Of a stretch of 13,227 nucleotides of DNA, positions 1-7,264 are shown piece after piece. Below the pieces are notes generated by a model. That model did no database searches. It was not told the DNA's origin and saw only the letters and a list, made by a program, of their open reading frames with translations. Position numbers and translations under genes: made by a program. Location of the stretch: assembly GCA_002404515.1 (NCBI GenBank), contig DHJV01000042.1, forward strand, positions 1 to 13,227, in the 5' to 3' direction. The stretch comes from Lachnospiraceae bacterium UBA4711. Its GTDB lineage: Bacteria; Bacillota; Clostridia; Lachnospirales; Lachnospiraceae. Positions within the stretch are counted from its first letter, which is position 1; every line of letters begins with the position of its first letter.

Positions 1-725
1 TGTGCGATCTCATTTTCATGGTGTGGGAAGATCAGATCCTCACCACCGGCATGAATATCAATAACATCGCCAATGTATTTCTTGGACATAACCGAACACT
101 CCAGATGCCAGCCCGGTCTTCCATCGCCCCAAGGAGATGGCCAGGATGGTTCGCCTTCCTTCTTTGGCTTCCAGAGTACGAAATCAAGTGGATCTTCCTT
201 CTCATCCTCACCGGATACAAGAAGTTCACGGTTTCCGGCACGCAGATCGTCAATATTCTTCTTGGAAAGCTTTCCATAATCAGAAAACTTTCTTGTACGG
301 AAATATACCGTTCCATTCACCTCATATGCATAGCCCTTTTTTATCAGAGTCTCTACCATCGCAATCATATCCGGAATCTCTTTCGTTGCCTGCGGATGTG
401 TCGTTGCCTCTTCTACATGAAGCGCTGCCATATCCTTTTTGCACTCTGCGATGTAGCGCTCCGAAATCACGGATGCATCCACGCCCTCCTCATTCGCACG
501 CTTGATGATCTTGTCATCAACATCGGTAAAGTTTGATACATAGTTTACCTCATAGCCCTTGTACTCAAAATATCTGCGCAATGTATCAAACACGATCATC
601 GGTCTTGCATTTCCGATGTGAATATAGTCATATACGGTTGGCCCACAGACATAGATGCCTACTTTTCCCTCTTTGATCGGATGAAATTCATCCTTATGTC
701 TGGTGAGTGTATTAAAAATCTTCAT
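1..725 (-). CDS. cysS: Cysteinyl-tRNA synthetase, N-terminal part (cut by window edge)
   Basis: Class I aminoacyl-tRNA synthetase that activates cysteine with ATP and charges tRNA-Cys in the cytoplasm. The frame is open from an ATG at 725 to the left edge, giving 241 residues; about half the usual ~460-residue enzyme is visible. Seen directly: YVCGPTVYDYIHIGNAR at residues 25-41 contains the HIGH-type ATP motif (HIGN 36-39). The four expected zinc ligands sit at C27, C210 (in WHLEC), H235 and E239 (in HHENE), the same spacing as in E. coli CysS. DFVLWKPKKEGEPSW and GRPGWHLEC are family hallmarks. The KMSKS loop and anticodon-binding end lie outside. An AGGAGG site at 737-742 lies 11 nt before the ATG and supports this start. 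The gene follows the ABC exporter gene by 79 nt and has its own promoter. Identification is near certain. Confidence 0.97.
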   Translation of the reverse strand, partial: MKIFNTLTRHKDEFHPIKEGKVGIYVCGPTVYDYIHIGNARPMIVFDTLRRYFEYKGYEVNYVSNFTDVDDKIIKRANEEGVDASVISERYIAECKKDMAALHVEEATTHPQATKEIPDMIAMVETLIKKGYAYEVNGTVYFRTRKFSDYGKLSKKNIDDLRAGNRELLVSGEDEKEDPLDFVLWKPKKEGEPSWPSPWGDGRPGWHLECSVMSKKYIGDVIDIHAGGEDLIFPHHENEIA

Positions 726-767
726 ACCTGTTCGTTCCTCCTGCGATCGTTCCATTTTTCTTTTTCA

Positions 768-796
768 AATATGTCATGCAATCTGCGGTTTGTCAA
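768..796 (-). promoter_or_regulatory. Sigma-A promoter for cysS
   Basis: On the minus strand a perfect TTGACA (-35, 791-796) is followed by a 17 nt spacer and CATATT (-10, 768-773). TG one base upstream of the -10 makes it an extended -10. Transcription would begin near 761, leaving a leader of only about 36 nt before the cysS ATG. That is too short for a T-box riboswitch, the usual control of cysS in many Firmicutes. The -35 starts 9 bp after the stop of the exporter gene. No terminator separates the two genes, so read-through may also contribute. The match to consensus is seen; activity is inferred. Confidence 0.7.
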
Positions 797-804
797 GCAA
801 AAGC

Positions 805-2571
805 TTAATGTGCAAACTGCGAATTATACAGATTCGTATAGAAACCGTTTTGCGCCATAAGCTGCTCATGGTTACCCTTCTCGATGATATTTCCATCTTT
901 CATAACTAAGATTACATCTGCCTCCCGGATTGTCGACAGTCTGTGTGCAACGATGAAGCTTGTTCTGCCCTGCATCATACGGTTAAACGCTTTCTGAATC
1001 CGGATCTCCGTGCGTGTATCAATCGAAGATGTCGCCTCATCTAAAATAAGCATCGGCGGCAGCAACAGCATCACACGTGTGATACACAAAAGCTGTTTCT
1101 GACCCTGTGACAGGTTTCCTCCATCCTCCGCGATCACCGTGTCATAGCCCTGTGGCAGACGACGGATAAAACTGTCGGAATGTGCAAGCTTCGCTGCCTG
1201 TACGATTTCCTCGTCTGTTGCATCCGGCTTTCCGTAAGCGATATTCTCACGAATCGTACCACTCTTTAACCATGTCTCCTGCAATACCATACCGTAGTTC
1301 TGACGCAGGCTGTCTCTCGTCATATCACGGATATCTGTACCATCAACTGAGATGGAACCGGTATCGACATCGTAAAAGCGCATCAGCAGATTGATAAGTG
1401 TACTCTTTCCACATCCGGTTGGTCCGACGATTGCCACACGCATACCCGGCTTTACAGAGAGGTTCAGATTCGTGATAAGTTTCTTGTCCTTGACATAAGA
1501 GAAGTTCACGTCCTTGATCTCGATCGCGCCCTTCGTATCCGTTAATACATGTGCGTTTTCTTTCTCCGGTATCTGTGGTGTCTCATCCAGAAGCTCAAAC
1601 ACACGACCGGCACATGCCATCGCATTCTGAAGCTCGGTGATGACATTCGATATCTCGTTAAATGGTTTTGTATACTGGTTCGCGTAACTGAGGAAGCATG
1701 TAAGCTGTCCAACGGTAAATCCGGTCATGATCACGGAAATGGCACCGATGATACCTACTGCCGCATATACAAGGTTGTTGACAAATCTTGTACATGGATT
1801 GACAAGCGAGGAATAGAATGTCGCTGACATGCTGTCCCTCTCCAGTCGGTCATTGATCTCCTCAAAACGGTTTAATGCATCATCTTCGTAGCCAAATGCC
1901 TGCACGATCTTCTGCTGCCCAACCATCTCATCGACAAGTGCCGTGATCTCACCACGTGTCTCCGACTGCTGGTGGAACAGATGATACGTCCGCTTCGCAA
2001 TGAAGGATGCCACAAACAGCGAAAGCGGTGTCAGAATAACGACAACCAGTCCAATCGGTACATTTACAACCATCATGAATCCCAGTGTCGCAAGAATCGT
2101 TACGATTCCGGTGAACAACTGTGTAAATCCCATCAGAAGGCCATCTGCAAACTGATCAATATCCGATACGATACGGCTCACGATATCGCCGTGTTTGTGT
2201 GAATCGATATAGGAAAGCGGAAGCTCTTCCATATGATTGAACACTTCAATACGGATATCCCGTACAACGGAATATGTGATATGGTTGTTGATAATATTCA
2301 TAAACCACTGTGAAAGCACTGTCACAACAGTTACCATCAAAAATGTGTAGATGATGTCTTTGATTCCATCGAAGTCAACCAGACCTTTTCCGACGATCAG
2401 GTCGATCGCATCACCAGTCAGGATCGGTGCATACAAGGTAGAGGCAACAGTGATCATCGCACAGACAAACGAAAGGATGACCAGAATGCGGTATTTCCTG
2501 ATATGGGTCAGTACACGCTTTAACACGGCTTTATCAAAGCCCTGCAGCTTCTTTTTCTTATCCTTAGACAT
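805..2571 (-). CDS. Heterodimeric ABC exporter, half-transporter with the intact ATPase site
   Basis: Membrane-bound half of a drug/lipid-type ABC exporter, 588 residues, with an N-terminal six-helix domain (about 25-330) and a C-terminal nucleotide-binding domain (about 350-580). Visible motifs: Walker A GPTGCGKST 383-391, Q-loop Q431, Walker B with D511 and catalytic E512, and switch histidine H543 (VAHRLST). The signature is LSQGQ (487-491) rather than LSGGQ. Catalytic Glu and His are therefore present but the signature is off-consensus, the mirror image of its partner. The ATG at 2571 overlaps the partner's stop by 8 nt and is preceded by a strong AAGGAGGTG site, so the two are translationally coupled. 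The best comparison is the heterodimeric exporters LmrCD, BmrCD and TM287/288. The substrate cannot be read from sequence; multidrug export is the family default. No adjacent regulator gene is present. Confidence 0.93.
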   Translation of the reverse strand: MSKDKKKKLQGFDKAVLKRVLTHIRKYRILVILSFVCAMITVASTLYAPILTGDAIDLIVGKGLVDFDGIKDIIYTFLMVTVVTVLSQWFMNIINNHITYSVVRDIRIEVFNHMEELPLSYIDSHKHGDIVSRIVSDIDQFADGLLMGFTQLFTGIVTILATLGFMMVVNVPIGLVVVILTPLSLFVASFIAKRTYHLFHQQSETRGEITALVDEMVGQQKIVQAFGYEDDALNRFEEINDRLERDSMSATFYSSLVNPCTRFVNNLVYAAVGIIGAISVIMTGFTVGQLTCFLSYANQYTKPFNEISNVITELQNAMACAGRVFELLDETPQIPEKENAHVLTDTKGAIEIKDVNFSYVKDKKLITNLNLSVKPGMRVAIVGPTGCGKSTLINLLMRFYDVDTGSISVDGTDIRDMTRDSLRQNYGMVLQETWLKSGTIRENIAYGKPDATDEEIVQAAKLAHSDSFIRRLPQGYDTVIAEDGGNLSQGQKQLLCITRVMLLLPPMLILDEATSSIDTRTEIRIQKAFNRMMQGRTSFIVAHRLSTIREADVILVMKDGNIIEKGNHEQLMAQNGFYTNLYNSQFAH

Positions 2572-4300
2572 TTGCCTTCACCTCCTTGTTCTGAGATGCG
2601 TAGATCTCCCGGTATACCGGGCAATCCTTCATCAATGTATCATGATTGCCAATGCCAGCGATCTTACCATCATCCAAGACGATAATTTTATCTGCATACA
2701 TAATGGATGATGCACGCTGCGATACAAGGAATACCGTCGTGTGATCGGTTTTCTCTTTGATTGCCTTCCGGAGTGCTGCATCCGTCGCATAGTCAAGTGC
2801 AGAAGAACTATCATCGAGAATCAGGATCTCCGGCTTCTTCACAAGTGCACGTGCGATCGTCAGTCTCTGCTTCTGTCCACCGGACAGGTTCTTGCCACCC
2901 TGGTTCAGTATGAACTCAATGCCGCCCTCTTTCTGCTGTACAAAGTCCTCCGCCTGTGCGATAGAAAGTGCTTCCTCGATTTCCTCTTTCGTTGCATCTT
3001 CCTTGCCCCAGCGGATATTATCTGCGATTGTTCCAGAGAAAAGCACTGCCTTCTGCGGAACAACTCCAATCTTAGAGGTTAACTGTTCCTTCGGATATTC
3101 CTTTACATCCACGCCATCGATCTTGATGCTTCCCTGTGTGCAGTCATAGAAACGCGGAATCAGATTCACAAGTGTGGACTTACCGGAGCCGGTACCTCCG
3201 ATAATGCCGATCGTCTCACCACGGTTCACCTTCAAGGATACGCCCTCGATGGAGGATTCCTTTGCCTCTGCATACGTAAGTCCGGCATCCACAAATTCAA
3301 CCTTCGGAATCGCTGTGCCACCAGCTGCTTCTACCGGTGCGGTCTCATATGTCTGGCTGCTTGTCGTCTCGAAGATTGCCCCCAGACGATTCGCACAGGC
3401 AACTGCCTTTGTCTCGGTGATAATCAGATTCGCAAGCTTTACAAGCTCGATCAGAATCTGCGACATGTAGTTTACAAGTGCATAGACCTGCCCCTGCTTT
3501 AAAATGCCGAGATCTACCTGCTTTGCGCCACCCCAGATCAGAGCTACGATAGACAGGTTAATCACTGCATAGGTCAGCGGATTTAAGAAAGAAGAAATCT
3601 TTCCGACGAAAAGCTGTCCCTTCGTTAATGCCTCCGTTACCTCGGCGAATTCTTCTTTTTCCTTCTTCTCCTGGTTAAATGCACGGATGACACGCACACC
3701 AGACAGATTCTCTCTGGACTTCAATGTCACTGTGTCAAGCCTGCTCTGTACTTTCTTATACAAAGGAATCGAAACAAGCATGATTCCAAATACGATCACG
3801 ATCAGAACCGGAAGCGTGATGAAGAACACCCTCGACGCTTTTGCATTGACTGTAAATGCCATGATCGTTGCGCCAAATACAATAAACGGCGAACGCATAA
3901 ACAGACGCAGGAACATATTGATTCCCGTCTGTACCTGATTGACATCACTCGTCATACGTGTGATGAGCGTCGCACTGCCGAGCTTATCAATCTCTGCATA
4001 GGAAAGTGTCTCGATATGCTTGAACAGATCATACCGTATCTCCTTTCCGATTCCCATTGCCGTTTTCGCTGAAAAATACTGTGCTGTGATTGAGCACCCA
4101 AGTCCGATCACACCAAGTCCAACCATGACAAATGCCATCTTGTAGATATATGGCTTGTCATTCCCCGCAATACCGTTATCAATGATTGCCGCCATAACGA
4201 GCGGCACCAGAAGTTCAAAAGCTGCTTCCAGCATCTTGAATAGCGGTGCCAATATTGCTTTCCATTTGTAATTCTTGAAATACTGTAATACCTGTTTCAC
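2564..4300 (-). CDS. Heterodimeric ABC exporter, half-transporter with the degenerate ATPase site
   Basis: Partner half-transporter, 578 residues: six-helix membrane domain (about 15-310) then nucleotide-binding domain (about 330-565). Walker A is GGTGSGKST (368-376), Q-loop Q416 and signature LSGGQ (472-476), all canonical. Walker B ends in LILDD, so the catalytic Glu is replaced by Asp (D497), and the switch His is replaced by Gln (Q528, LVSQRAS). This is the pattern of the non-hydrolysing subunit of heterodimeric exporters. Paired with the LSQGQ of the downstream gene it builds one degenerate site, while its own LSGGQ completes the working one. The start is GTG at 4300, preceded by a purine-rich AGGAAAG site; no better ATG lies nearby, and residues 1-12 match the usual short amphipathic start of this family. 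It is the first gene of a two-gene operon read from the promoter at 4364-4391. Confidence 0.92.
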   Translation of the reverse strand: MKQVLQYFKNYKWKAILAPLFKMLEAAFELLVPLVMAAIIDNGIAGNDKPYIYKMAFVMVGLGVIGLGCSITAQYFSAKTAMGIGKEIRYDLFKHIETLSYAEIDKLGSATLITRMTSDVNQVQTGINMFLRLFMRSPFIVFGATIMAFTVNAKASRVFFITLPVLIVIVFGIMLVSIPLYKKVQSRLDTVTLKSRENLSGVRVIRAFNQEKKEKEEFAEVTEALTKGQLFVGKISSFLNPLTYAVINLSIVALIWGGAKQVDLGILKQGQVYALVNYMSQILIELVKLANLIITETKAVACANRLGAIFETTSSQTYETAPVEAAGGTAIPKVEFVDAGLTYAEAKESSIEGVSLKVNRGETIGIIGGTGSGKSTLVNLIPRFYDCTQGSIKIDGVDVKEYPKEQLTSKIGVVPQKAVLFSGTIADNIRWGKEDATKEEIEEALSIAQAEDFVQQKEGGIEFILNQGGKNLSGGQKQRLTIARALVKKPEILILDDSSSALDYATDAALRKAIKEKTDHTTVFLVSQRASSIMYADKIIVLDDGKIAGIGNHDTLMKDCPVYREIYASQNKEVKANV

Positions 4301-4334
4301 GTTTCTTTCCTTTTCTCTTTCCCTTATTTTATAG

Positions 4335-4363
4335 TTGACCTATGATACAAATTCCCTTAAACT
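4335..4363 (+). promoter_or_regulatory. Promoter for the DUF1292 gene
   Basis: TTGACC (4335-4340, 5 of 6 consensus bases), a 17 nt spacer, then TAAACT (4358-4363, 4 of 6). The predicted start near 4370 gives a leader of about 57 nt before the ATG at 4427. The weaker -10 suggests it competes poorly with the opposing promoter next to it. The alternative TATTAT at 4363-4368 would need a 22 nt spacer and is less likely. Confidence 0.5.
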
Positions 4364-4391
4364 ATTATAGACAAGGATTTTTCTTTTTCAA
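4364..4391 (-). promoter_or_regulatory. Promoter for the ABC exporter operon
   Basis: On the minus strand TTGAAA (-35, 4386-4391) and a perfect TATAAT (-10, 4364-4369) are separated by 16 nt. The start would be near 4357, giving a leader of about 57 nt before the GTG at 4300. The -10 directly abuts the -10 of the divergent promoter, so two polymerases probably cannot occupy both at once. The boxes are seen; use is inferred. Confidence 0.6.
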
Positions 4392-4426
4392 TACAAAATC
4401 CAAAAAATGTAAAGGAGATTCATACT

Positions 4427-4741
4427 ATGGATGATAAGAACAAACCGTTTCCGGCAGATAATACCGACGATGATGACTATGTAGACATGGTGTTAGACGA
4501 TGGTACAGAGCTTCATTGCAGTGTCATTGCCATCTTTCCAGTCGAAGGCCAGCAGTATATCGCATTGCTTCCGGACAAAGTTGTAGATGGCTACGAAGAA
4601 GACGACGTCTTCCTCTACCGTTACACAGAAAAAGACGGCGACGACGTGGAGCTTGGCATGATTGATTCCGAAGAGGAATACGAGATCGTTGCCGACGCGT
4701 TTGACGAGCTTTTAGACAACGAAGCCTACGAAGACATGTAA
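4427..4741 (+). CDS. DUF1292 family small acidic protein
   Basis: Cytoplasmic protein of 104 residues, very rich in Asp and Glu, with no signal peptide or membrane segment. The core (about 16-102) has the DUF1292 (YrzB-type) layout: an acidic start, a beta segment MVLDDGTELHCSVIAIF, then YIALLPD, VFLYRY and a C-terminal EEYEIVADAFDELL helix. The family is common in Firmicutes and its biochemical role is not established, so no function is assigned. The start is well supported: AAGGAG at 4412-4417 lies 9 nt before the ATG. It is the only plus-strand gene here and ends 6 bp from the stop of the convergent lipoprotein gene, leaving no room for a terminator between them. In many Firmicutes it sits beside ruvX-like and alaS-region genes; here it is alone. 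Confidence 0.85.
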   Translation: MDDKNKPFPADNTDDDDYVDMVLDDGTELHCSVIAIFPVEGQQYIALLPDKVVDGYEEDDVFLYRYTEKDGDDVELGMIDSEEEYEIVADAFDELLDNEAYEDM

Positions 4742-4747
4742 GCTTCT

Positions 4748-5446
4748 CTATTCTGTAAGGTCATAGATTTCCACTGTCTGTGTTTCAAATCGGAAGCTGT
4801 AAATGTATGACCACTGCGTCGTTCCGTTCAGACACAGATCGACGTTTCCATAAAATGTACAATTATCATTTGCATCCAATGAAAATCCATCTACTGTCAC
4901 ACCGTAGATGGATGTTTCTTTGTCTGACAGTTCTTTCATCCGCAGGCAGCTGTCAATCACCATCTGCCGCACATCATCAAGCGTGGTTTCTTTCTTCACA
5001 AGCGCATCCGTCAGCGTAAGCTTCTTATCCTGAATCCTGTCATAATTATAACTTGCAATGTCTCCATAGCCACCGACAAGTGGATATTCGACATAGCGTA
5101 CAACCGCTTGTAAATACTGATTCGTGCTATATTCTGTTGTGCGGATCTCCGGGATGATTTCTTCTCCATCTTTGTCCTTATCATAAATTGCTCCCGGTCC
5201 ATCCATGATGTCCTGATTCAATTCTTCAATTACCGTGCTGTCATGCTTCGATGTAAATTGTGGAAGCTCAATCGCATGTCCGTCAAGCTCTGTATGTACT
5301 GCATAGGTCAGGGAAGAATCCTCCGATGCGTAATTCACCGCTTCGGTTGTCTCTTCCTTTGCTGCACAGCCAACCATGCATAAACAGCTTCCGATTGCTG
5401 CAAGCAGCATAACTATTTTGCTCTTTTTTAAGCTTCCTTTTGCCAT
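4748..5446 (-). CDS. Secreted lipoprotein, DUF3298/RsiV-like domain
   Basis: 232-residue exported lipoprotein. Residues 1-10 are lysine-rich, 11-23 hydrophobic, and the lipobox CMVGC places the lipidated cysteine at C27, followed by an acidic tether (EETTEAV). The rest (about 55-230) resembles DUF3298/RsiV-C domains: LDGHAIELPQF, a YPLVGGYGDIASYNYD stretch and KKLTLTDAL near residue 141. These are typical of the extracellular half of anti-sigma factor RsiV and of free lipoproteins of that family. Unlike RsiV there is no zinc-finger-type anti-sigma N-terminus, so it is a stand-alone surface domain; ligand unknown. The ATG at 5446 has GGAGG 7 nt upstream and overlaps the helicase stop by 19 nt, so it is the last gene of that operon. 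It is an odd partner for a helicase and may simply be co-transcribed. The domain call is by pattern and moderately sure; the lipoprotein call is firm. Confidence 0.8.
   Translation of the reverse strand: MAKGSLKKSKIVMLLAAIGSCLCMVGCAAKEETTEAVNYASEDSSLTYAVHTELDGHAIELPQFTSKHDSTVIEELNQDIMDGPGAIYDKDKDGEEIIPEIRTTEYSTNQYLQAVVRYVEYPLVGGYGDIASYNYDRIQDKKLTLTDALVKKETTLDDVRQMVIDSCLRMKELSDKETSIYGVTVDGFSLDANDNCTFYGNVDLCLNGTTQWSYIYSFRFETQTVEIYDLTE
4885..4920 (+). terminator. Possible plus-strand terminator hairpin inside the lipoprotein gene
   Basis: A perfect 10 bp inverted repeat (ATCCATCTAC at 4885-4894, GTAGATGGAT at 4904-4913) with a 9 nt loop is followed on the plus strand by GTTTCTTT. It lies about 145 nt past the stop of the convergent DUF1292 gene, which has no terminator of its own, so it could end that transcript within the antisense of the lipoprotein gene. 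The stem is only moderately G+C rich and the T run is interrupted. It could equally be a chance palindrome in coding DNA. Confidence 0.35.
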
Positions 5447-7263
5447 GTTATATCCTCCACAAACCGGCTCCTGTCTTTTGCTTTCCCCGCGATTGTTTTT
5501 GGCACATAGATATGCAGTGCGTGTCTTGCCCGCGTCATAGCAACATAGAACATCCGCCGTTCCTCTTCTAGTTCCGCTGCCGTCTTCGCCTTTTTATACG
5601 GTGTGATTTCTTCCACTGCATCGAGGATGTACACCGTATCAAACTCCAATCCCTTTGCACTGTGCATCGTCATAAGGTTAACACCCTTCCGCATACGGTT
5701 TTTCTCCTGCTGTCTCGCAAGTTGTTCCTTATATTCATCTATAAATGTGAACAACTCTGCGTAGCTTTCCATATCTTTAATCATATATCCAAATTCATCT
5801 AAAACCTCATACATCTCCGATGAATCAAGCTGGCGGTATTCCGCGTAATCCTTGATATACTTGTCATAGCCGATAAAATTCCGTATGAAATTAAGTGCCG
5901 GATAGGGGCGCAGCTTCCGCAGCATCTTTACATCTGCCATCAGCTTATCCAGATTCTCCACAACAGACTCCTTATTACGGAGCCGAAACCGAAGCTTATC
6001 ATAATCAACCGGATCCTCAAGCAAAATATCCCGGCTGATATAGCGTGACGGTTTATTGATGATTCTTAAAAAAGTCGCCCGCGATGTATCGCCCATCGCA
6101 ATCCGCATATAATCCAGTACATACCGCACTGCAAAATGATCAAACAGATTCGGCAGCACATCACTCAACGTATATGGGATATTATATTGATTGAGCTTAT
6201 AAGCGAGCCGTCGCGGTTGTAAGTTCGTCCGATACAGCACCGCCTGTTTTTCATACGCAGTTCCAGCCTGATACTGTTCCCGGATACGCCGTATGATACA
6301 CTCGTTTTCCTCTGCTTCATCTTTCACAGTATGCATCTGTACAATACCAGGTTCTTTTGAAACTGCTTTTAATTCCTTCTTGTATCGTGTCCGGTTCTTC
6401 TCAATCACCTGCGTTGCTGCCTGCACGATCCGGTAATCGGAGCGATAATTTTCACCGAGATACACAATCTTACAGTCTGGGAAATCCTTCCGAAACTGTT
6501 GCATGATCTCTGGTCTTGCACCACGGAATCCATAAACTGACTGGTCATCGTCCCCGACGATGCATGCATTTTGCCGTGGATTTGCCAACATTCGGAAAAT
6601 CTCATACTGAATCCGATTACTGTCCTGAAACTCATCCACCATGATATACGGGAACAGACTTCTGCATTTATCCAGGATATCCGGCCGTGCTGTCAAAAGC
6701 TCATAGCAAAGCACCATCATATCATCAAAATCAATCAGCTTCCTGCGTTTTAACTCCGCATCCAGCCGTCGATACAGCTCCCGGAATGCATGCTCCGGCA
6801 TATCTTTGCTATAATAATTCTCCACATCCATCATGTCACATTTGACAAGGCTTACCTGAGAGACGATGCTGCTTACAATTTCTTCCTTGTTCTCGTAACT
6901 AAGCTCCATCGTATGTAAAATCTGCTCGATGATTCCACGCTTTTCTTCCTCGGAAATCACACGCAGCATGGATTGACCATATGCAGTTTTTAAAATCCAA
7001 TAAAATATGGAATGAAAGGTTCCAAATCGAACCGGATATTCCTTTCCGGGTGTCATCGCACGAAAGCGCTGCTGCATCTCTCCTGCGGCTGCCCGTGTAA
7101 AGGTTATAACAAGAATATCTGCGGGTGAAACACCCGCAGATTCTATCAGATACTTGATTCGTTTTGTAATTACAGTTGTCTTACCGGAGCCCGGTCCTGC
7201 AATCACCATCATAGGTCCATCCACATGCGAAACTGCCTTGGATTGTGCCTCGTTTAATTTCAT
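5428..7263 (-). CDS. Compact UvrD/PcrA-type SF1A DNA helicase
   Basis: ATP-driven 3'-5' DNA translocase/helicase of superfamily 1A, 611 residues with the start chosen here. Motifs in order: Q-motif region LNEAQSKAV 3-11, Walker A AGPGSGKTT 22-30, Ia VITFTRAAAGEM 52-63, II VDEFQDSN 209-216, III GDDDQSVYGFRGA 237-249, IV YLGENYRSD 268-276, V MTMHSAKGLEFDTVYI 531-546, VI EEERRMFYVAMTRAR 566-580. All catalytic residues are present. It is about 100 residues shorter than PcrA/UvrD, ending soon after motif VI, so the C-terminal RNA-polymerase-binding region is absent. The frame could extend to a TTG at 7335, but those 24 residues overlap the SEC-C gene. The ATG at 7263 sits 1 nt after that gene's stop and puts the first motif at residue 3, as in the family. 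GGAG lies 12 nt upstream. Likely role is repair or conflict resolution; a precise pcrA or uvrD assignment is not justified. Confidence 0.92.
   Translation of the reverse strand: MKLNEAQSKAVSHVDGPMMVIAGPGSGKTTVITKRIKYLIESAGVSPADILVITFTRAAAGEMQQRFRAMTPGKEYPVRFGTFHSIFYWILKTAYGQSMLRVISEEEKRGIIEQILHTMELSYENKEEIVSSIVSQVSLVKCDMMDVENYYSKDMPEHAFRELYRRLDAELKRRKLIDFDDMMVLCYELLTARPDILDKCRSLFPYIMVDEFQDSNRIQYEIFRMLANPRQNACIVGDDDQSVYGFRGARPEIMQQFRKDFPDCKIVYLGENYRSDYRIVQAATQVIEKNRTRYKKELKAVSKEPGIVQMHTVKDEAEENECIIRRIREQYQAGTAYEKQAVLYRTNLQPRRLAYKLNQYNIPYTLSDVLPNLFDHFAVRYVLDYMRIAMGDTSRATFLRIINKPSRYISRDILLEDPVDYDKLRFRLRNKESVVENLDKLMADVKMLRKLRPYPALNFIRNFIGYDKYIKDYAEYRQLDSSEMYEVLDEFGYMIKDMESYAELFTFIDEYKEQLARQQEKNRMRKGVNLMTMHSAKGLEFDTVYILDAVEEITPYKKAKTAAELEEERRMFYVAMTRARHALHIYVPKTIAGKAKDRSRFVEDITWQKEA
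7117..7141. repeat. Perfect 11 bp inverted repeat inside the helicase gene
   Basis: ATCTGCGGGTG (7117-7127) and CACCCGCAGAT (7131-7141) are exact reverse complements around a 3 nt loop. In the helicase mRNA this would be a G+C-rich hairpin about 120 nt after the start codon, over the codons for ESAGVSPAD. The protein there aligns normally with the helicase family, so the repeat was not made by an insertion. There is no T run, so it is not a normal terminator. Confidence 0.6.
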
Positions 7264-7264
7264 A

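Noticed and set aside
18..536. Long plus-strand open frame opposite cysS
   Set aside because: Its protein has no recognisable features and it lies wholly antisense to a clear cysteinyl-tRNA synthetase; it is a shadow frame.
794..805. Small AAGC/GCTT hairpin after the exporter gene as a terminator
   Set aside because: Only 4 bp of stem with no T run on the minus strand; it cannot be called a terminator.
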